Below are positions 34,074 through 45,900 of a DNA stretch of 64,000 nt, one piece after another. Numbering within the stretch: position 1 is the first letter of the stretch; every line of letters begins with the position of its first letter. The position numbers and the translations under genes are program-made. Below the pieces are notes generated by a model. The model ran no database searches. It saw nothing but the letters and a program-made list of their open reading frames with translations, and was not told where the DNA came from. Origin of the DNA: Gammaproteobacteria bacterium (lineage in GTDB: Bacteria; Pseudomonadota; Gammaproteobacteria; Pseudomonadales; Azotimanducaceae); contig VXNY01000007.1 of the NCBI GenBank assembly GCA_009840305.1, forward strand, positions 1-64,000, in the 5' to 3' direction.

Positions 34074-35228
34074 ATGGCTAGCGACTACTCTACTCGCGCC
34101 GGTCGATATGAGAAACAAACCCAGGGGTTCCGTGCGTTCATTCCAGCACCTTTGCCCCCAAACCCTCGAATTCGACTTACCAGTACAGTCCTAAATGCTC
34201 TTTCTAAAGCAGAACAGTCTCTGGAACGTCTAAACGGTTCCATCCTTACTCTGCCAGCGCGTGACAAGTTCGTGCAAATGTACATTCGCCATGAAGCTGT
34301 CCTCTCGAGCAGGATCGATGGCATGAACGTTAGACTTCTTGACTTGTTAGCAGCGGAAGCTCGTATTTCAGCGAGTAAGTACAGCAACGAAATGCAGGAA
34401 GTACAGAACTACTGCACGGTTATGAAGCACGGTTTTGACCAAATCAACGTTATTCATTCGTTGACCTCAAGCACGAGAAAGATTCACAAACAGATGTTCC
34501 AACGCAAACATGCATCCAATCTCAATCTAGGCGTGTTCAGAACAGAACAGAATTGGGTTGGTCCTGCAGGTTGTAATGTTCATGACGCGACATTCGTACC
34601 GCCACCACCAGATCTAGTCGAGCCGCAAATGCAAGCTCTAGATCAGTTTGTTGCCACCGATGTCGGTCTACCACCCTTAGTAAAGATTGGATTGATTCAT
34701 GCACAGTTTGAGAACATTCACGCGTTGCGACAAGGTAATGGTCGAGTGAACAGGCTGTTACTGACACTGTTACTTCACAAGAGTAAGTTAGTGGAAAAAC
34801 CGGTCCTCAATCTATCTTGGTTCTTCAACCGCTACAGCTCCGAGTATTACGATAGTTTGCAGTCGGTGCGAGAAGATGGCAATTGGGAAGATTGGCTCTT
34901 GTTCTTTTTTAAAGCGGTGGCGCAAGTAGGTAAACATGCCGCGATCACTGTTCGTCGCATTTTGGAGACGCGAGAAGAAAACCGTTGTCTGATAAACGAC
35001 CAACTAGGTCGTTCGGTACCCAATGGACATCGACTACTTGATCGACTGTATGAGTTCCCGTTCGTTAGCGTCAACGAAGTTCGAGAGCTTACCGGGACTA
35101 CATTTGCATCGGCAAATGCTTTGGTTATGCGCATGGTTGACTGTGGATTGCTGAAGGAGTTCACCCAACGCCATCGTAATCGACGATACTTATTCTACAG
35201 CTATGTAAAGCTCTTCAAGGAACGTTAA
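34074..35228 (+). CDS. Fic-family protein with degenerate active-site and inhibitory motifs
   Basis: 384 residues in the usual order: N-terminal region with the inhibitory helix motif SSRIDG (78-83), the Fic domain, then a winged-helix-like C-terminus (SVNEVRELTGTTFASANALV). Fic enzymes transfer AMP or related groups from nucleotides to proteins. Their motif is HPFx(D/E)GNGRxxR. Here it is HALRQGNGRVNR (216-227): the catalytic His, GNGR and last Arg remain, but Phe became Leu and the metal-binding acidic residue became Gln. The inhibitory Glu is Asp82. Ordinary AMPylation may be lost or altered. The ATG at 34074 lacks a strong ribosome site. Confidence 0.85.
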   Translation: MASDYSTRAGRYEKQTQGFRAFIPAPLPPNPRIRLTSTVLNALSKAEQSLERLNGSILTLPARDKFVQMYIRHEAVLSSRIDGMNVRLLDLLAAEARISASKYSNEMQEVQNYCTVMKHGFDQINVIHSLTSSTRKIHKQMFQRKHASNLNLGVFRTEQNWVGPAGCNVHDATFVPPPPDLVEPQMQALDQFVATDVGLPPLVKIGLIHAQFENIHALRQGNGRVNRLLLTLLLHKSKLVEKPVLNLSWFFNRYSSEYYDSLQSVREDGNWEDWLLFFFKAVAQVGKHAAITVRRILETREENRCLINDQLGRSVPNGHRLLDRLYEFPFVSVNEVRELTGTTFASANALVMRMVDCGLLKEFTQRHRNRRYLFYSYVKLFKER

Positions 35229-35383
35229 CTGTTCGCTACATAAAGCCAATCATTTAATCTTAAATTCCCTACTCGCGTAATCGCTGCATTCACGGGACGT
35301 TCGGACTAGCCATAGAACTAAGATTGCCGAGTTGAAGTTTCGTAAACGGTTAAATTCACTACCGTGAATCCAGTGCTTGGAGA

Positions 35384-35734
35384 TTACCATGGTGGTCGGA
35401 TGAATGAAATGATAAGCTCTATTACGTCTGTAGCGTCCCACCTCCACCGCCGACGTTTTTCTGAGAGATCGTTCTCTTCGTGTTCATTTTCTGAACGGTC
35501 CGATGTTTCGAGTTTGTCTTTTGCAATAAACGCTAAACATCCACTGTTGAGTTGGCGAACGGCGATGCAACCCGACGGGATTGCTGCCGGTGGGTCGATG
35601 TCTTCATACCAGTTTTCTCAAGGTGCGGAAAATACTGGCTTGATTTTACCGTGATATATCGCGAGGTCTTCCACGATTTTGACCTCGACCGGGGTACCCT
35701 TCGCGCGAACTTGTTCGTCAGTCAATCTTGACAT
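35384..35734 (-). pseudogene. Interrupted small gene with in-frame TGA
   Basis: From ATG 35734 the frame reads MSRLTDEQVRAKGTPVEVKI ... KIKPVFSAP, then TGA at codon 39 (35618-35620). It continues in frame as ENWYEDIDPPAAIPSGCIAV ... ELIISFIRPPW to 35384, 116 coding residues in all. Both halves look protein-like. TGG to TGA or CGA to TGA would explain the stop. There is no hairpin evidence for selenocysteine. The family is unknown. Confidence 0.45.
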
Positions 35735-35897
35735 ATCGTCTATGCTCTAGTGGAGCCAACGCAACAATTCTCCTAACTTCATATTTGAGAAGGCTTCGAT
35801 ACGCTACTTTAACACATACCCCAACTTGCACTGTTTTCGTTTCTACGTTGTCTGGGTCTAATTCAGTGTCTAGTAATGTTACCCCAGAGTTCGTCTG
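35718..35897 (-). pseudogene. Open remnant overlapping the next interrupted gene
   Basis: A 59-codon frame without start codon reads GVTLLDTELDPDNVETKTVQ ... LLKYEVRRIVALAPLEHRRY and ends at a TGA that overlaps the ATG of the following frame in the way operon genes do. An ATG-led frame (MTDELWGNITRH) in another phase just upstream suggests a lost frame. Likely the 3' end of a decayed gene. Confidence 0.35.
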
Positions 35898-36005
35898 TCA
35901 TACATACTGTATTTAATCCTTCGATTTCGAGAATTCGAGACTTACAAGTCTGTTGCATATCGAGTTCGACAGCGACACAGTGAATAATCTAAGCCGATGT
36001 TCAAC

Positions 36006-37580
36006 CTACAAATCTCGAAGTATTTGTCGCGCCGAATTCTTGCCTGGTATTCCACTCACGCCTCCGCCAGGATGTGATCCAGCACCGCAGTGGTACAAGC
36101 ACGATATAGGTCCGCGATATGCAGCATGACCAAAGACTGGTCGATTAACCCACAATTGACTGGGACAGTGAGATAAGTGAAAGATGTCGCCTCGAGGTAG
36201 ACCAAACTTGCGCTCAAGATCTAAGGGCGTGAGAATTTGTCGATCAATCACTGAATCAGAGAAATTAGAAACATATCGATCGATTGTTTTGAAGACGGTG
36301 TCAGCCGCGCGCTCGCGATCTCTGTCCCAGTCCCGGTTGTAAGGAAAATATTGGCAGAACAAACTAGCTACGTGCTGACCAGTAGGGGCGAGAGAATCAT
36401 CGACAGTGGACGGTATCAACATCTCGATCACCGGTTCTTGGGACCAATCTTTAGTTCGCGCTTCTAAGTAGGCAGATTCCATGTAATCCAGAGTTGGACC
36501 GATTACGATCCCAGATTGGTGGTGATCTTGAATCTCGTCGCTTGGTTTACATACAAACTGCGGTAGTTCCGACAACGCTACGTTGATGCGCAATACTGCA
36601 GATTCGCTTCGTAAGTTCTCGATGTTCTGTATGAAATCCTCTTCGAGACTCCCTCTGTCGATTAGTTCCAGGTACAGTTGCTGAGGCGCTAAGTTTGCAA
36701 CTATTGCTCTAGCTCTACGCATCGATCCATCAGCTAACACCACACCGGTCGCTTTACCATTTTCAATGCACACCTCAACTATGTCTGCATTCGTTTCGAC
36801 AGAAACTCCAATATCTTCGGCTTGTTTGAGCATAGCCTGAGTTATTTCGCCCATTCCCCCGATTGGGTGTCCCCATATACCTCGTTGATTAGCAATTTCA
36901 CCAATGGTATGATGGAGTAATCCGTAAGCAGTACCTGAAGCGTGCAACGACGCAAAGTTTCCAACGACGGCGTCGAAGGCAACGGCAGCCTGAATGTGAG
37001 GATTCTCAAACCAGCTTCCAACGAGGTCTGCAATTGAGGAAAGGAAGAGCTTGGACAAGTCTCGACGGCGTTGTATGGACAGTCGCATCACCTCTCGAGT
37101 AGTTTCAAGGGTTTGGATCCATCCTCGAATTCCTGTTCCTTTGTTCGGAGGTGGCCGATGCATTTGAGGAATCACTACATCGCAAATTTCTCGAACCATA
37201 GCTTGAAACTTAGGAAGTGCTGAAGCGTCGTTTTCCGAAAAGCGATTGAATTCCCGTTGAGTGTCTTTTGGATCGTTGTAGATCGACAGAGACTCACCAT
37301 CTTGTAGCGGAAAAAAGTTTGCTAGCGGTCTTGGAACGATACGAAGACCGTGTTCAAACAACTTGAGGTCCCTAATAATTTCACTATCGAGCAAACCTAC
37401 AGTGTAGCTCGTTGTGGAATTGCGAAAGCCGGCATGAAACTCTTCTGTGACACATGCACCCCCAACAATATCGCGACGTTCCAAAATGCGGACCTTTAAG
37501 CCAGACATCGCGAGGTAGCAGGCACACACCAATCCGTTGTGCCCGGCGCCGAGCACAAGAACGTCGTCGCGTGCGTTCAT
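36006..37580 (-). CDS. Phytoene desaturase-like FAD-dependent oxidoreductase (PYROXD2-like)
   Basis: 524 residues from ATG 37580 (an in-frame GTG lies at 37595). The N-terminal Rossmann motif VLVLGAGHNGLVCACYLA, then LERRDIVGGACVTEE, is the GxGxxG...E dinucleotide site of the amine-oxidase/phytoene-dehydrogenase superfamily. The C-terminal CGAGSHPGGGVSGIPG is the second FAD-contact motif. Length and motifs match the COG1233 group related to human PYROXD2 rather than carotenoid clusters; no crtB or other carotenoid gene is near. The substrate is unknown. It is divergent from gshB. Confidence 0.85.
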   Translation of the reverse strand: MNARDDVLVLGAGHNGLVCACYLAMSGLKVRILERRDIVGGACVTEEFHAGFRNSTTSYTVGLLDSEIIRDLKLFEHGLRIVPRPLANFFPLQDGESLSIYNDPKDTQREFNRFSENDASALPKFQAMVREICDVVIPQMHRPPPNKGTGIRGWIQTLETTREVMRLSIQRRRDLSKLFLSSIADLVGSWFENPHIQAAVAFDAVVGNFASLHASGTAYGLLHHTIGEIANQRGIWGHPIGGMGEITQAMLKQAEDIGVSVETNADIVEVCIENGKATGVVLADGSMRRARAIVANLAPQQLYLELIDRGSLEEDFIQNIENLRSESAVLRINVALSELPQFVCKPSDEIQDHHQSGIVIGPTLDYMESAYLEARTKDWSQEPVIEMLIPSTVDDSLAPTGQHVASLFCQYFPYNRDWDRDRERAADTVFKTIDRYVSNFSDSVIDRQILTPLDLERKFGLPRGDIFHLSHCPSQLWVNRPVFGHAAYRGPISCLYHCGAGSHPGGGVSGIPGKNSARQILRDL

Positions 37581-37881
37581 CTTTGAGGACACCACGACAA
37601 ACAGCTAGCAGACGTGAAGCTGCTGCGTTTTGTTGTTACAGCATTGACAAGACAAAGTATTAGAAAGCAAGCCAGGGCTTTGTATCATAAAAACTGCGAT
37701 ATAACTCTTATATGCTTGATTGCCAGTCAAGCTATCGTGAGAAAATCAAATTCCTGCTTAAAGCAGTCCTCGCATTGTACAAGCATACCGCGCGCGCGTT
37801 TCCCAAACGGATCTGAGCACCGAAATACTCTGTTTCTCGAAGGGGGCATTAAATTTTAGCCTTCTCGTCTACAATCAATTC

Positions 37882-38859
37882 ATGACTGAAATCGCGTTTA
37901 TCGCTGATCCAATCCCATCTCTCAATGTCGCCAAAGATTCGACGATTGCGATGTTTCGTGCCGCGCTCCATCGAAATTGGCAGGTCTGGGTAATGGTACA
38001 ACGCGACCTTTATTGGGAGAATAACGAAGTGTATGCTTTCGTTACCCCTCTCGAAATGCACCACCCATTTCTTGACCGGCTGGATGCTTCAGTTCTCGGC
38101 GACGAACCTTGGTATCGCTACGAGGGAGAGAAGCAAAAACGTAAGCTTGCTTCCTTTCAAGCAGTTTTTATGCGTAAAGACCCTCCATTCGACATGAATT
38201 ACATTTACACGACCTATTTGCTAGATCATGTCGAAGCCCAAGGCGTGCTGGTCGTAAATAGACCGTCGAGTCTTCGGGACTTTAATGAAAAGTTCTACGC
38301 GACGCATTTTCCCGAGTTCACACCGCCTATGGTAGTCGCTCAAGACCTGGATACTTTAAAGCAGTTTTACTATGAGCACGGGGATGTTGTATTTAAACAA
38401 TTAGACGGTATGGGCGGTAAAGGGATCTTTAGAGTACGTGAAGATGACCCCAACCTCAATGCCGTATTGGAGACGCTGACAGCAAATGAAACCAGTCCCA
38501 TCATGGGCCAGAAATTTCTCCCCGAGATTGATGCTGGCGATAAGCGCATCTTGATCGTCGATGATGAGACCATCCCCTACGCTTTAGCACGCGTCCCTCC
38601 TGAAGGTGAGACTCGAGCAAATTTAGCAACCGGTGGAACCGGTATACCGCAACCATTGTCTCAAGAGGACTTAGAGATGGCTAATGCTTTAGCTTCAGAG
38701 TTCCAAAAGCAAGGACTTCTTTTCGTAGGAATTGATGTGATCGGTCCTTACCTAACTGAGATCAATATTACCTGTCCAACATGTATTAGAGAGCTTGACA
38801 AAGCCTATGACCTCGACATAGGTTCGTTGCTTATGGATGCTGTAGAACGCCACATGTGA
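37882..38859 (+). CDS. gshB: Glutathione synthetase
   Basis: 325 residues of the prokaryotic GshB ATP-grasp family, which joins gamma-glutamylcysteine and glycine using ATP. Marks of the family are IAFIADPIPSLNVAKDST at the N-terminus, FMRKDPPFDMNYIYTTYLLD, the glycine-rich KQLDGMGGKGIFRV, and the C-terminal TEINITCPTCIRELD (usually NVTSPTCIRE; a Cys replaces the usual Ser). Spacing to tonB is 59 bp. In pseudomonads and relatives the order is gshB, tonB, yqgE, ruvX; here the last two lie 18 kb away. Confidence 0.96.
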   Translation: MTEIAFIADPIPSLNVAKDSTIAMFRAALHRNWQVWVMVQRDLYWENNEVYAFVTPLEMHHPFLDRLDASVLGDEPWYRYEGEKQKRKLASFQAVFMRKDPPFDMNYIYTTYLLDHVEAQGVLVVNRPSSLRDFNEKFYATHFPEFTPPMVVAQDLDTLKQFYYEHGDVVFKQLDGMGGKGIFRVREDDPNLNAVLETLTANETSPIMGQKFLPEIDAGDKRILIVDDETIPYALARVPPEGETRANLATGGTGIPQPLSQEDLEMANALASEFQKQGLLFVGIDVIGPYLTEINITCPTCIRELDKAYDLDIGSLLMDAVERHM

Positions 38860-38918
38860 TCGTATAACGATAAGAAAACAAAGTAGAGTACAAAATTGAA
38901 AACAGTGAATCCAACCTC

Positions 38919-39779
38919 ATGAAGTTGGCTCACAACGACACGAGAATATTGGTGATCGCATTCGTCGGATCTTTGATCTTCCACACGTTCATCATCTTCG
39001 CAATAGATTTTCGGTTCGAGACGCGTGATCAAGAACCACGCGTACTAAATGTTCAGCTCGTTGCTCAATCTACGTCCACCGGTTCAGTAACCGGCACACC
39101 CCTGCAAGATCAGGACATTGCTGCGGACATCCTTGATTCAGTTGTTTCCAACTCCAAACCACATCCTGTAACAGACCATGAGAGCAGCCACCAAGAGAAC
39201 AGAGTTGCACAACCCAAAAGAAACACCAAACTCAGTTCTGATAGATCCACAGACACCACCGAACCGAAAATGCAAGTTACAGAAACACCACCTGCGGTGG
39301 TCAATGTTCTCGAACCAAATCCTACATCGAACGAGCTCCCAAAGATATCAATGCAAGACCTGCTCAAAACAGCTACGGCAATCGTCCGTGAACAATCCAG
39401 CGAACAAACCGTACGAAATATAACGGGTGACGAAACCACAAATATCGAAGAAGAGTATTACCTTAAAGCTTGGTTGAAAAAAGTTCAGAAGATTGGACAG
39501 CTGAACTATCCACAGGAAGCCGTCGAGAAAAAACTCTACGGGAAGTTGCGACTGTACGTTTCGATCAAGCCAGACGGTACCGTGAAAGAAACTCGAGTCG
39601 TTCGATCCTCAGGACATGAAGTACTCGACGAAGCGGCAAAACGCATCGTCGATTTAGCCTCGCCGTTTTCAGCGTTCCCACCATCAATGCGCGAGAACTT
39701 AGACTTACTCGAAATAGTCCGAGAATGGGAATTTCGTAAAGAAGCACTTGTCCCTTCAACGGATACTGATGAAGATTGA
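38919..39779 (+). CDS. tonB: TonB-family energy transducer
   Basis: 286 residues. One N-terminal transmembrane helix (about 11-29) is followed by a long periplasmic linker rich in Ser, Thr, Pro and charged residues (30-185). The C-terminal TonB domain reads LNYPQEAVEKKLYGKLRLYV, then SIKPDGTVKETRVVRSSGHE and LDEAAKRIVDLASPF. TonB couples the proton motive force of ExbBD to outer-membrane transporters. No exbBD is adjacent. This is the gshB-linked TonB-like protein (PA0406-like) rather than the main siderophore TonB, so the symbol is tentative. Confidence 0.85.
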   Translation: MKLAHNDTRILVIAFVGSLIFHTFIIFAIDFRFETRDQEPRVLNVQLVAQSTSTGSVTGTPLQDQDIAADILDSVVSNSKPHPVTDHESSHQENRVAQPKRNTKLSSDRSTDTTEPKMQVTETPPAVVNVLEPNPTSNELPKISMQDLLKTATAIVREQSSEQTVRNITGDETTNIEEEYYLKAWLKKVQKIGQLNYPQEAVEKKLYGKLRLYVSIKPDGTVKETRVVRSSGHEVLDEAAKRIVDLASPFSAFPPSMRENLDLLEIVREWEFRKEALVPSTDTDED

Positions 39780-39997
39780 TGGGAGCTGGTAATACACAAG
39801 TCTCCTGTTCACCGCAAATAACGTATCGCATATTCGAAATTGTGGCAATCTGTTTGTTCTAAGCAGGGGCTTAGAATCTTGCTCTATAAACAAAATAGTG
39901 ACCCTTTGAAGAACTTTTCATACGTAGTTCGTGCCATAATAGTTCTAGACACACCGTCCAATACTTTTAGATCCTAATCTAAGGAGGAGATTTTTCG

Positions 39998-42900
39998 ATG
40001 CAACGTATTCGTGTCGCCATTTCTTGCTTTGCCCTTGTGGGTTTAGTTTGCCTCAGCGTGTTTTTGCATCAGGTGATATTTAAACCGGAACATACTCAGG
40101 AAGTTTCAAATACAAAAGTTGAACGTACTTCCAAGCCAGACATTTCAAACTCCCAAACCCGAAACGCGAAGCAAGTAGTTGAGTTTCAGCGCTTCACGAG
40201 CGAATCTCCTGAATTAGTACCAGCTTCAAGTTCAAATCGTTCTTCCAGCGAAAGTACTGGATCGGTCAATCACGGATTAAAGACCGTTGAACTCACCGAC
40301 TTTCGCGGTGAAATGAAAAAGGGCAAACTCACGAAGAAACCGTCCGTCGACATTAGCGCTCATCCCAGCCTCCCGTGGTTTACCAAGGATGCGTCTGCTA
40401 TCGCGTTTCCAGATTCCAAAGAGAGCGCTAACCGAGACTATTTTTACGCATGGATACAACTCAACCCCAATCACTTAGATTCCATTAAACGCGACACTTT
40501 CGAATCGCTGCAAGTCGAAATATATGACGGAGGAAGTGAATATCGGCGCGTCAGACTACCTCGTGATACCGATATTTTGAAGAAATTACTAGCACATGAA
40601 ACGGTCCTCGCGCTTGGAAATAAACCGATTAGTGAAAAAGTCGGACCCAACTTCCGCGAGGAAATTTACACAAGCATTGCTTCTGAAACTAAAGAAGTGT
40701 TCATCACTCTGATGACTAAAACGAAACTCATGCACTGGCAACAAGAGATTGAAAACATCGGAGGGATCATCAAACATTGGGATCCAACTCTTCGCGTGTT
40801 AGTGGCATTCGTCCCTTACGGAAAGTTGGTTGAACTCGCCGAATGGGACTTTGTACAGGCGGTCGAACCTGCGGGAACAGTGGTACTAACACTGGACTCA
40901 GCCGTACCCGTGTCAGGCGTTGACGGACTTAGAACTCACCTTGGAACAAACGGGAGCTTTACTGGGATCACTGGTTCGAACATTACCATAGGAGTTATGG
41001 ATAGCGGATTGAATTTATCGCATCCAGACATCTCAGCAACACGAGACAGCATCTGTGGAGAGAGCTTTCAAAGCTTGGAGAATGGACAACTAGATAACGA
41101 TGATCTTTGGTTCGATGCTGATGGACACGGTACCCATGTCACTAGTATTTTCGCAGGTGCCGGTGTAGACGACCGCAGCAGAGCTGGATTTGCCCCCGGC
41201 GTGAGGCACATTCGATTCGCTAAAGCATTTGCTAAGGACTCTCCCTTTGCTTCGAACTCTTCCATACTCAAAGCCATGGAATACTTTACTGAAGAGTCTT
41301 CATGTGAATGGAACGGTGCTGAGTCGGCTGCGATGAAACCTAATGTTGTAAACATGAGCCTCAGTGGGATTACCAGTGACACAGGTTATCGCACCGGAGC
41401 GAAAAAACTCGATTGGGCCGTCTGGAACCACGACCAAGTGTACGTCGTTTCCCAAGGAAATGCACGCGAACGTTGTGCACTTTTTACAGGTTACTCGCAA
41501 TACGCTTCTGCAAAAAATTCGGTCTCAGTAGCATGGTTGACCGATTCATTGTTTGCAAACTATTGTACGAGTCTCGGACCCGCGGCCGACGGACGAATGA
41601 TACCGAATGTGGGTATGACGGGAGACGGAATACTAGCCGCAGATGGCGCTGGCGCAGAGTTTGGTTATACGAGTAAGAGTGGTACGAGTATGTCATCGCC
41701 TGCGGTTGCTGGCATAGCAACTCTCCTAATGGGAACGGACGACGGCTTTAAAACTAATCCTGCTCTAGTAAGGGCACAACTCATGGCCACCGCGATCAAA
41801 GCAGATGCCTATTTCGAAGACGCTACCTACGCCCCACGATCCAACACTAACGGCACTGGTGAAATTAACAATCAATACGGAATAGGGGCTGTTTCCGCAC
41901 GCACAGCTATAACCCAAGGTCCTAATGACGCATGGTCAAGTCACAGTGCAGTGAGTGAAATAGAAAACGACGAGTATGCCTACATCGAAATTGAAATACC
42001 CGAAAACACAGACCGTCTAGACATCGTCTTGACTTGGGATGAACCACCGAACGATAACGTCGGTTCGGCCGTCATGGCGGATCTTGATCTGTATCTCGGA
42101 CCGGATGAGGATTGCGATGTCACTGAATGTGGCGAATTTGTCTCCTCCTCACGTGTCGATAACTTGGAATACCTCGTCATCTCAAACCCAGTCGCCGGCA
42201 CGAAACGAATCACAGTAATACCACACAACATTTTTCAATTCACCCCCCGTATTGCCGTATCTTGGATGTTTATTGCTAATTCCACACCCCAGTTAGAAAT
42301 CGAGCTGGAATCTGACACTTTAAATACTGCCAATACTAGACGACCTCGCCTTGAATTCACGGTTTCCACGGATGGATTTGTTGCTGGTGGAGTCTCTTTG
42401 TACTTTGCGTGTCGGGAACAGAGTTCCGATGACTGTGACTATTGGTTGGATGAGGAGGACTCAAGATGGCAACCAGGTAGTCAAGTCTTGAGAGAGGATG
42501 GAACTTTTCAGGACTTGACTGGTGGCTATATTGGCGATCCACTGCTGATGGGAGAAGTTGTGTCGGGTGAAGATCAAGAGGTAACTTTAGTATTCCCACC
42601 GTCGCTTAAGACCGGTAGTCACCAGCTCTACATTTCCGCGGCAAGTGCGAACGCACACTCCGATGTCACTGCAGTCGATGTTCTAGTCGACAGCCAAGAA
42701 TTACCGTCGCAATCTTCCGCGATAACAAATGGTTACGCGACGACCGCTATCGAATTTACAGGCGATTCAGGCACTGTTTCTTTAGACCTGGCCGCAGGGG
42801 CGCGCCAGCCTGGGGAACTCGCTATTGATAAACAGGTACTGGAAGTAGCGTATGGTATACCACGGTATTTATTTATATCCCGCGTCTTCGCACAAGGGTA

Positions 42901-45900
42901 CGTTCTATCTCGGAGTGCGTGGTACAAGATTTCCTCGACTACCGCGGCTAAATACGCCATCCAGATTACCAGCCAAAATCCAAGAAACGCGAACGTCACC
43001 TTCCAAGTACTCACCGCTGACGAAATGTTTGAACCACTTGCGGGTAATATCTGGTCGACTGATGAGCACGAGTTCTACATACAACCCGATACAGATTATT
43101 ACTTGCGAGTAAATACTTACAACACGATACAAGTACCGGAGCTCGAGTTTTCCTGGCAAAAACTAGACACTAAGCCAGTTAACGACCAGTTTTCCGACAG
43201 TATTACAATCTCGGGGGCGAGTGGTGATGTAACAGGCAACAATGCCTACGCGACAGTCGAACTTGGGGAACCTGGAGGTCACATTGCTGTCGGTACGACT
43301 TGGTTTACCTGGACTGCACCCTCAGATGGCGTTTGGACCTTCGACGCAGATGCACCTTACTCCAACAACTCGCCGCAGGTGCTTGTCTACCTCGGTGATT
43401 CGGTCGACGATCTTCGTCTAGTCTCAGATTCTTCCTATTTCAATGCCGACGTACCAGTGTTAGAAAATCAAGAGTACAAAATCTGCGTAAGTTCCAACGG
43501 ACAAGCGATCGATTTTCAGGGAACTTATGAATTGTCTTGGGAGGAATCAACTAGTTCCCGTCTCATGCCTAACGATATGTTCGCCAATGCAATTGAGATT
43601 TCGGGTTCGCAGGGGAGCAGAATAACGTGTGATCCGTGCACTCGTGATCGTACAATCGAAATGGGTGAACCGAGCGAAACGACTTCTAACTCTCTTTGGT
43701 GGGCGTGGGAAGCTTCTAGAACGGGCAAATTCACGTTTCGCATCTCGAATGCTCAAGTCGATACTCTAAGTGCTTTCGTTGGTTCAACTCTCAGTACTCT
43801 CACTCATCTCGAAACCGCTCCGGAGTTTGTTCTTGACGCGACTAGTGGCACGACATACTACATTGTGGTCCATCGAAATAGTGGTTTAGAGTATTCGCGC
43901 GATAGATCCGAGAATGTTTCATTCCAATGGGGTGCTACTCCAGAGAATGACCGAATTAGTGCCGCATCTTCGCTCAGTGGTACGACCGGCTCTACAAGTA
44001 TGACGTTGAAATACGCCACAACGACACCGGATGAATCGCGCGCGAACGGCCTCACCTCCACAGGTGTTCATTCATCGGTTTGGGGATCTTGGACTCCTAC
44101 TGCCGGTTTTAATGGCTGGATGAAGTTTGAAACTGAAACATGGGAGGACGCAGAACTTCAAAGTGCCACCGATCAATATTTTCTAGCCATTCACAAACGC
44201 GATGACACTAATGATCGGTGGGATCTCATAGCTTCGACCGATCGATCATTCATTATCAGTGGAAGACCAGAGGCGATTTTTCAACCGGAAGCAGGGGCGG
44301 AGTATCTAGTGCAAGTCGCAATGCGAAGTAATGATACGGAGTTTTCTACCGGACAGACTGTGATAGACATTTCTTGGGATGAAGCGCGCGTTCCGTCTTG
44401 GCTGACTAGCAGCCAAGACTTCTACGAACTCGGAAGTCCTACAGGACACAACATAGAAGAACTGATTGATCCCACAGCAGGAGCGATCGTTGGTAGTAGC
44501 CTCGACAAATTGCTTATCACTGTCGAAGATGAAATGCTCGTACTTGGACTATCGGATGACACCGACGACCTCCATGTACTCGAAACAATTCCGTACGAAG
44601 ACGCCGACGGCGAAGCAGTTGATGTCCCTGTCCTGTCAGTGTTAGGTTGGAATGCGGCTCGCAGGGCACTGTATGCGCCCTTGAATACCGGCTTTGTGTT
44701 GTTCGAGGGATTAGATCAGTCTTCTCGGTCAGTTTCAACCTGTAGCGTTGTACAAGACTTCTCACAGAGTCCTACTCAGGTTTTGCATAGTGGTACTGGA
44801 CGATACGTTTATAAGATCGGAGAAGGCACGATTGCAGCATACCGAGTTGATGGTCCGTGCGAATTATCACTCATCCAAGTGGCTACAGCGTCGTTCGCAT
44901 CTCATGCGCTTAAAACGCAGCTATTGGAATTGGAGGGTGTACGTTTTGCAACGTTTGATCCAATCCAAAACTACCTGTATGCACTGTCCGACGATCGTCT
45001 ATTTACCTTTCCAATAGACAACGAAACCGGTATGCTCGGTAGCCCGACGACAATCACGAACGAGTCTTGGTTAACTAGTGCTGGACTCAGTGGAAACTCT
45101 AATCGATTCGACGGCGCTAGCATAACATTAGACGCCAGTGGTGATTTTCTGTTCGCGGTCGGAAGAAACAGTCCTGCAGTCGCCCTGTTTGACCTCACAA
45201 CGGCCCCCCCCAACCCCACGGCTATCGCGGCTATAGACAGCTATAACATTGATGAAATTTTTAATTTCTCAGTGTACTTCCCCTCTCATATTCGGCGACC
45301 AAATCGTTGGGATTCCGAGGATTGTGTTGTCAACAGCGTTCACAGAACCGAACAACCTACCATCGAAGTTTTTTGTCGCTTCGGTCGCGCCGGTCCTTTT
45401 GGCTATGCGCCGTCTATGAACTATGTGGTTACCTTCGACGAGTCCACTAGACAGCTTTATGTATCCGACTGGTCCTCGGAAGAACAACCGGATCGATACG
45501 GCAACCGACTACCACCATTTAGCGATCTGGTAGATGTGTTTGGCGTGAACACTCAGAATGGCAAATTTTCGTACTTAGTCGTCAATGACTGGAGAGAGTC
45601 CATACACCGCTTTGAACGAGTAACCGGTGCTAACGATTCAATTCCAACACCTGAGTTTGAGGTATACGACGAATACTTAGTACGGTTAGTTGCGATCGAC
45701 GTTGAGCCCAACGCGATCAAGCTAGGAAATCTGTCGTACACCGAGTGTACCGCATTCGATAACACTGGGGTTGACGGAGTCACCTATACTGTGCATAGCT
45801 CCTCATGGCAGGTCCGCAATGCTCTGGGTGAGTCGTGGTCCGATGTTGCAGAAACGACGCGAACGGACAATCAATTGTGTCCTTACGGCCCTCCCGACTC

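Noticed and set aside
35618-35620. TGA inside an otherwise open frame as possible selenocysteine codon
   Set aside because: No SECIS-like hairpin was recognised directly after it, and the neighbouring frame is also broken; decay is simpler.
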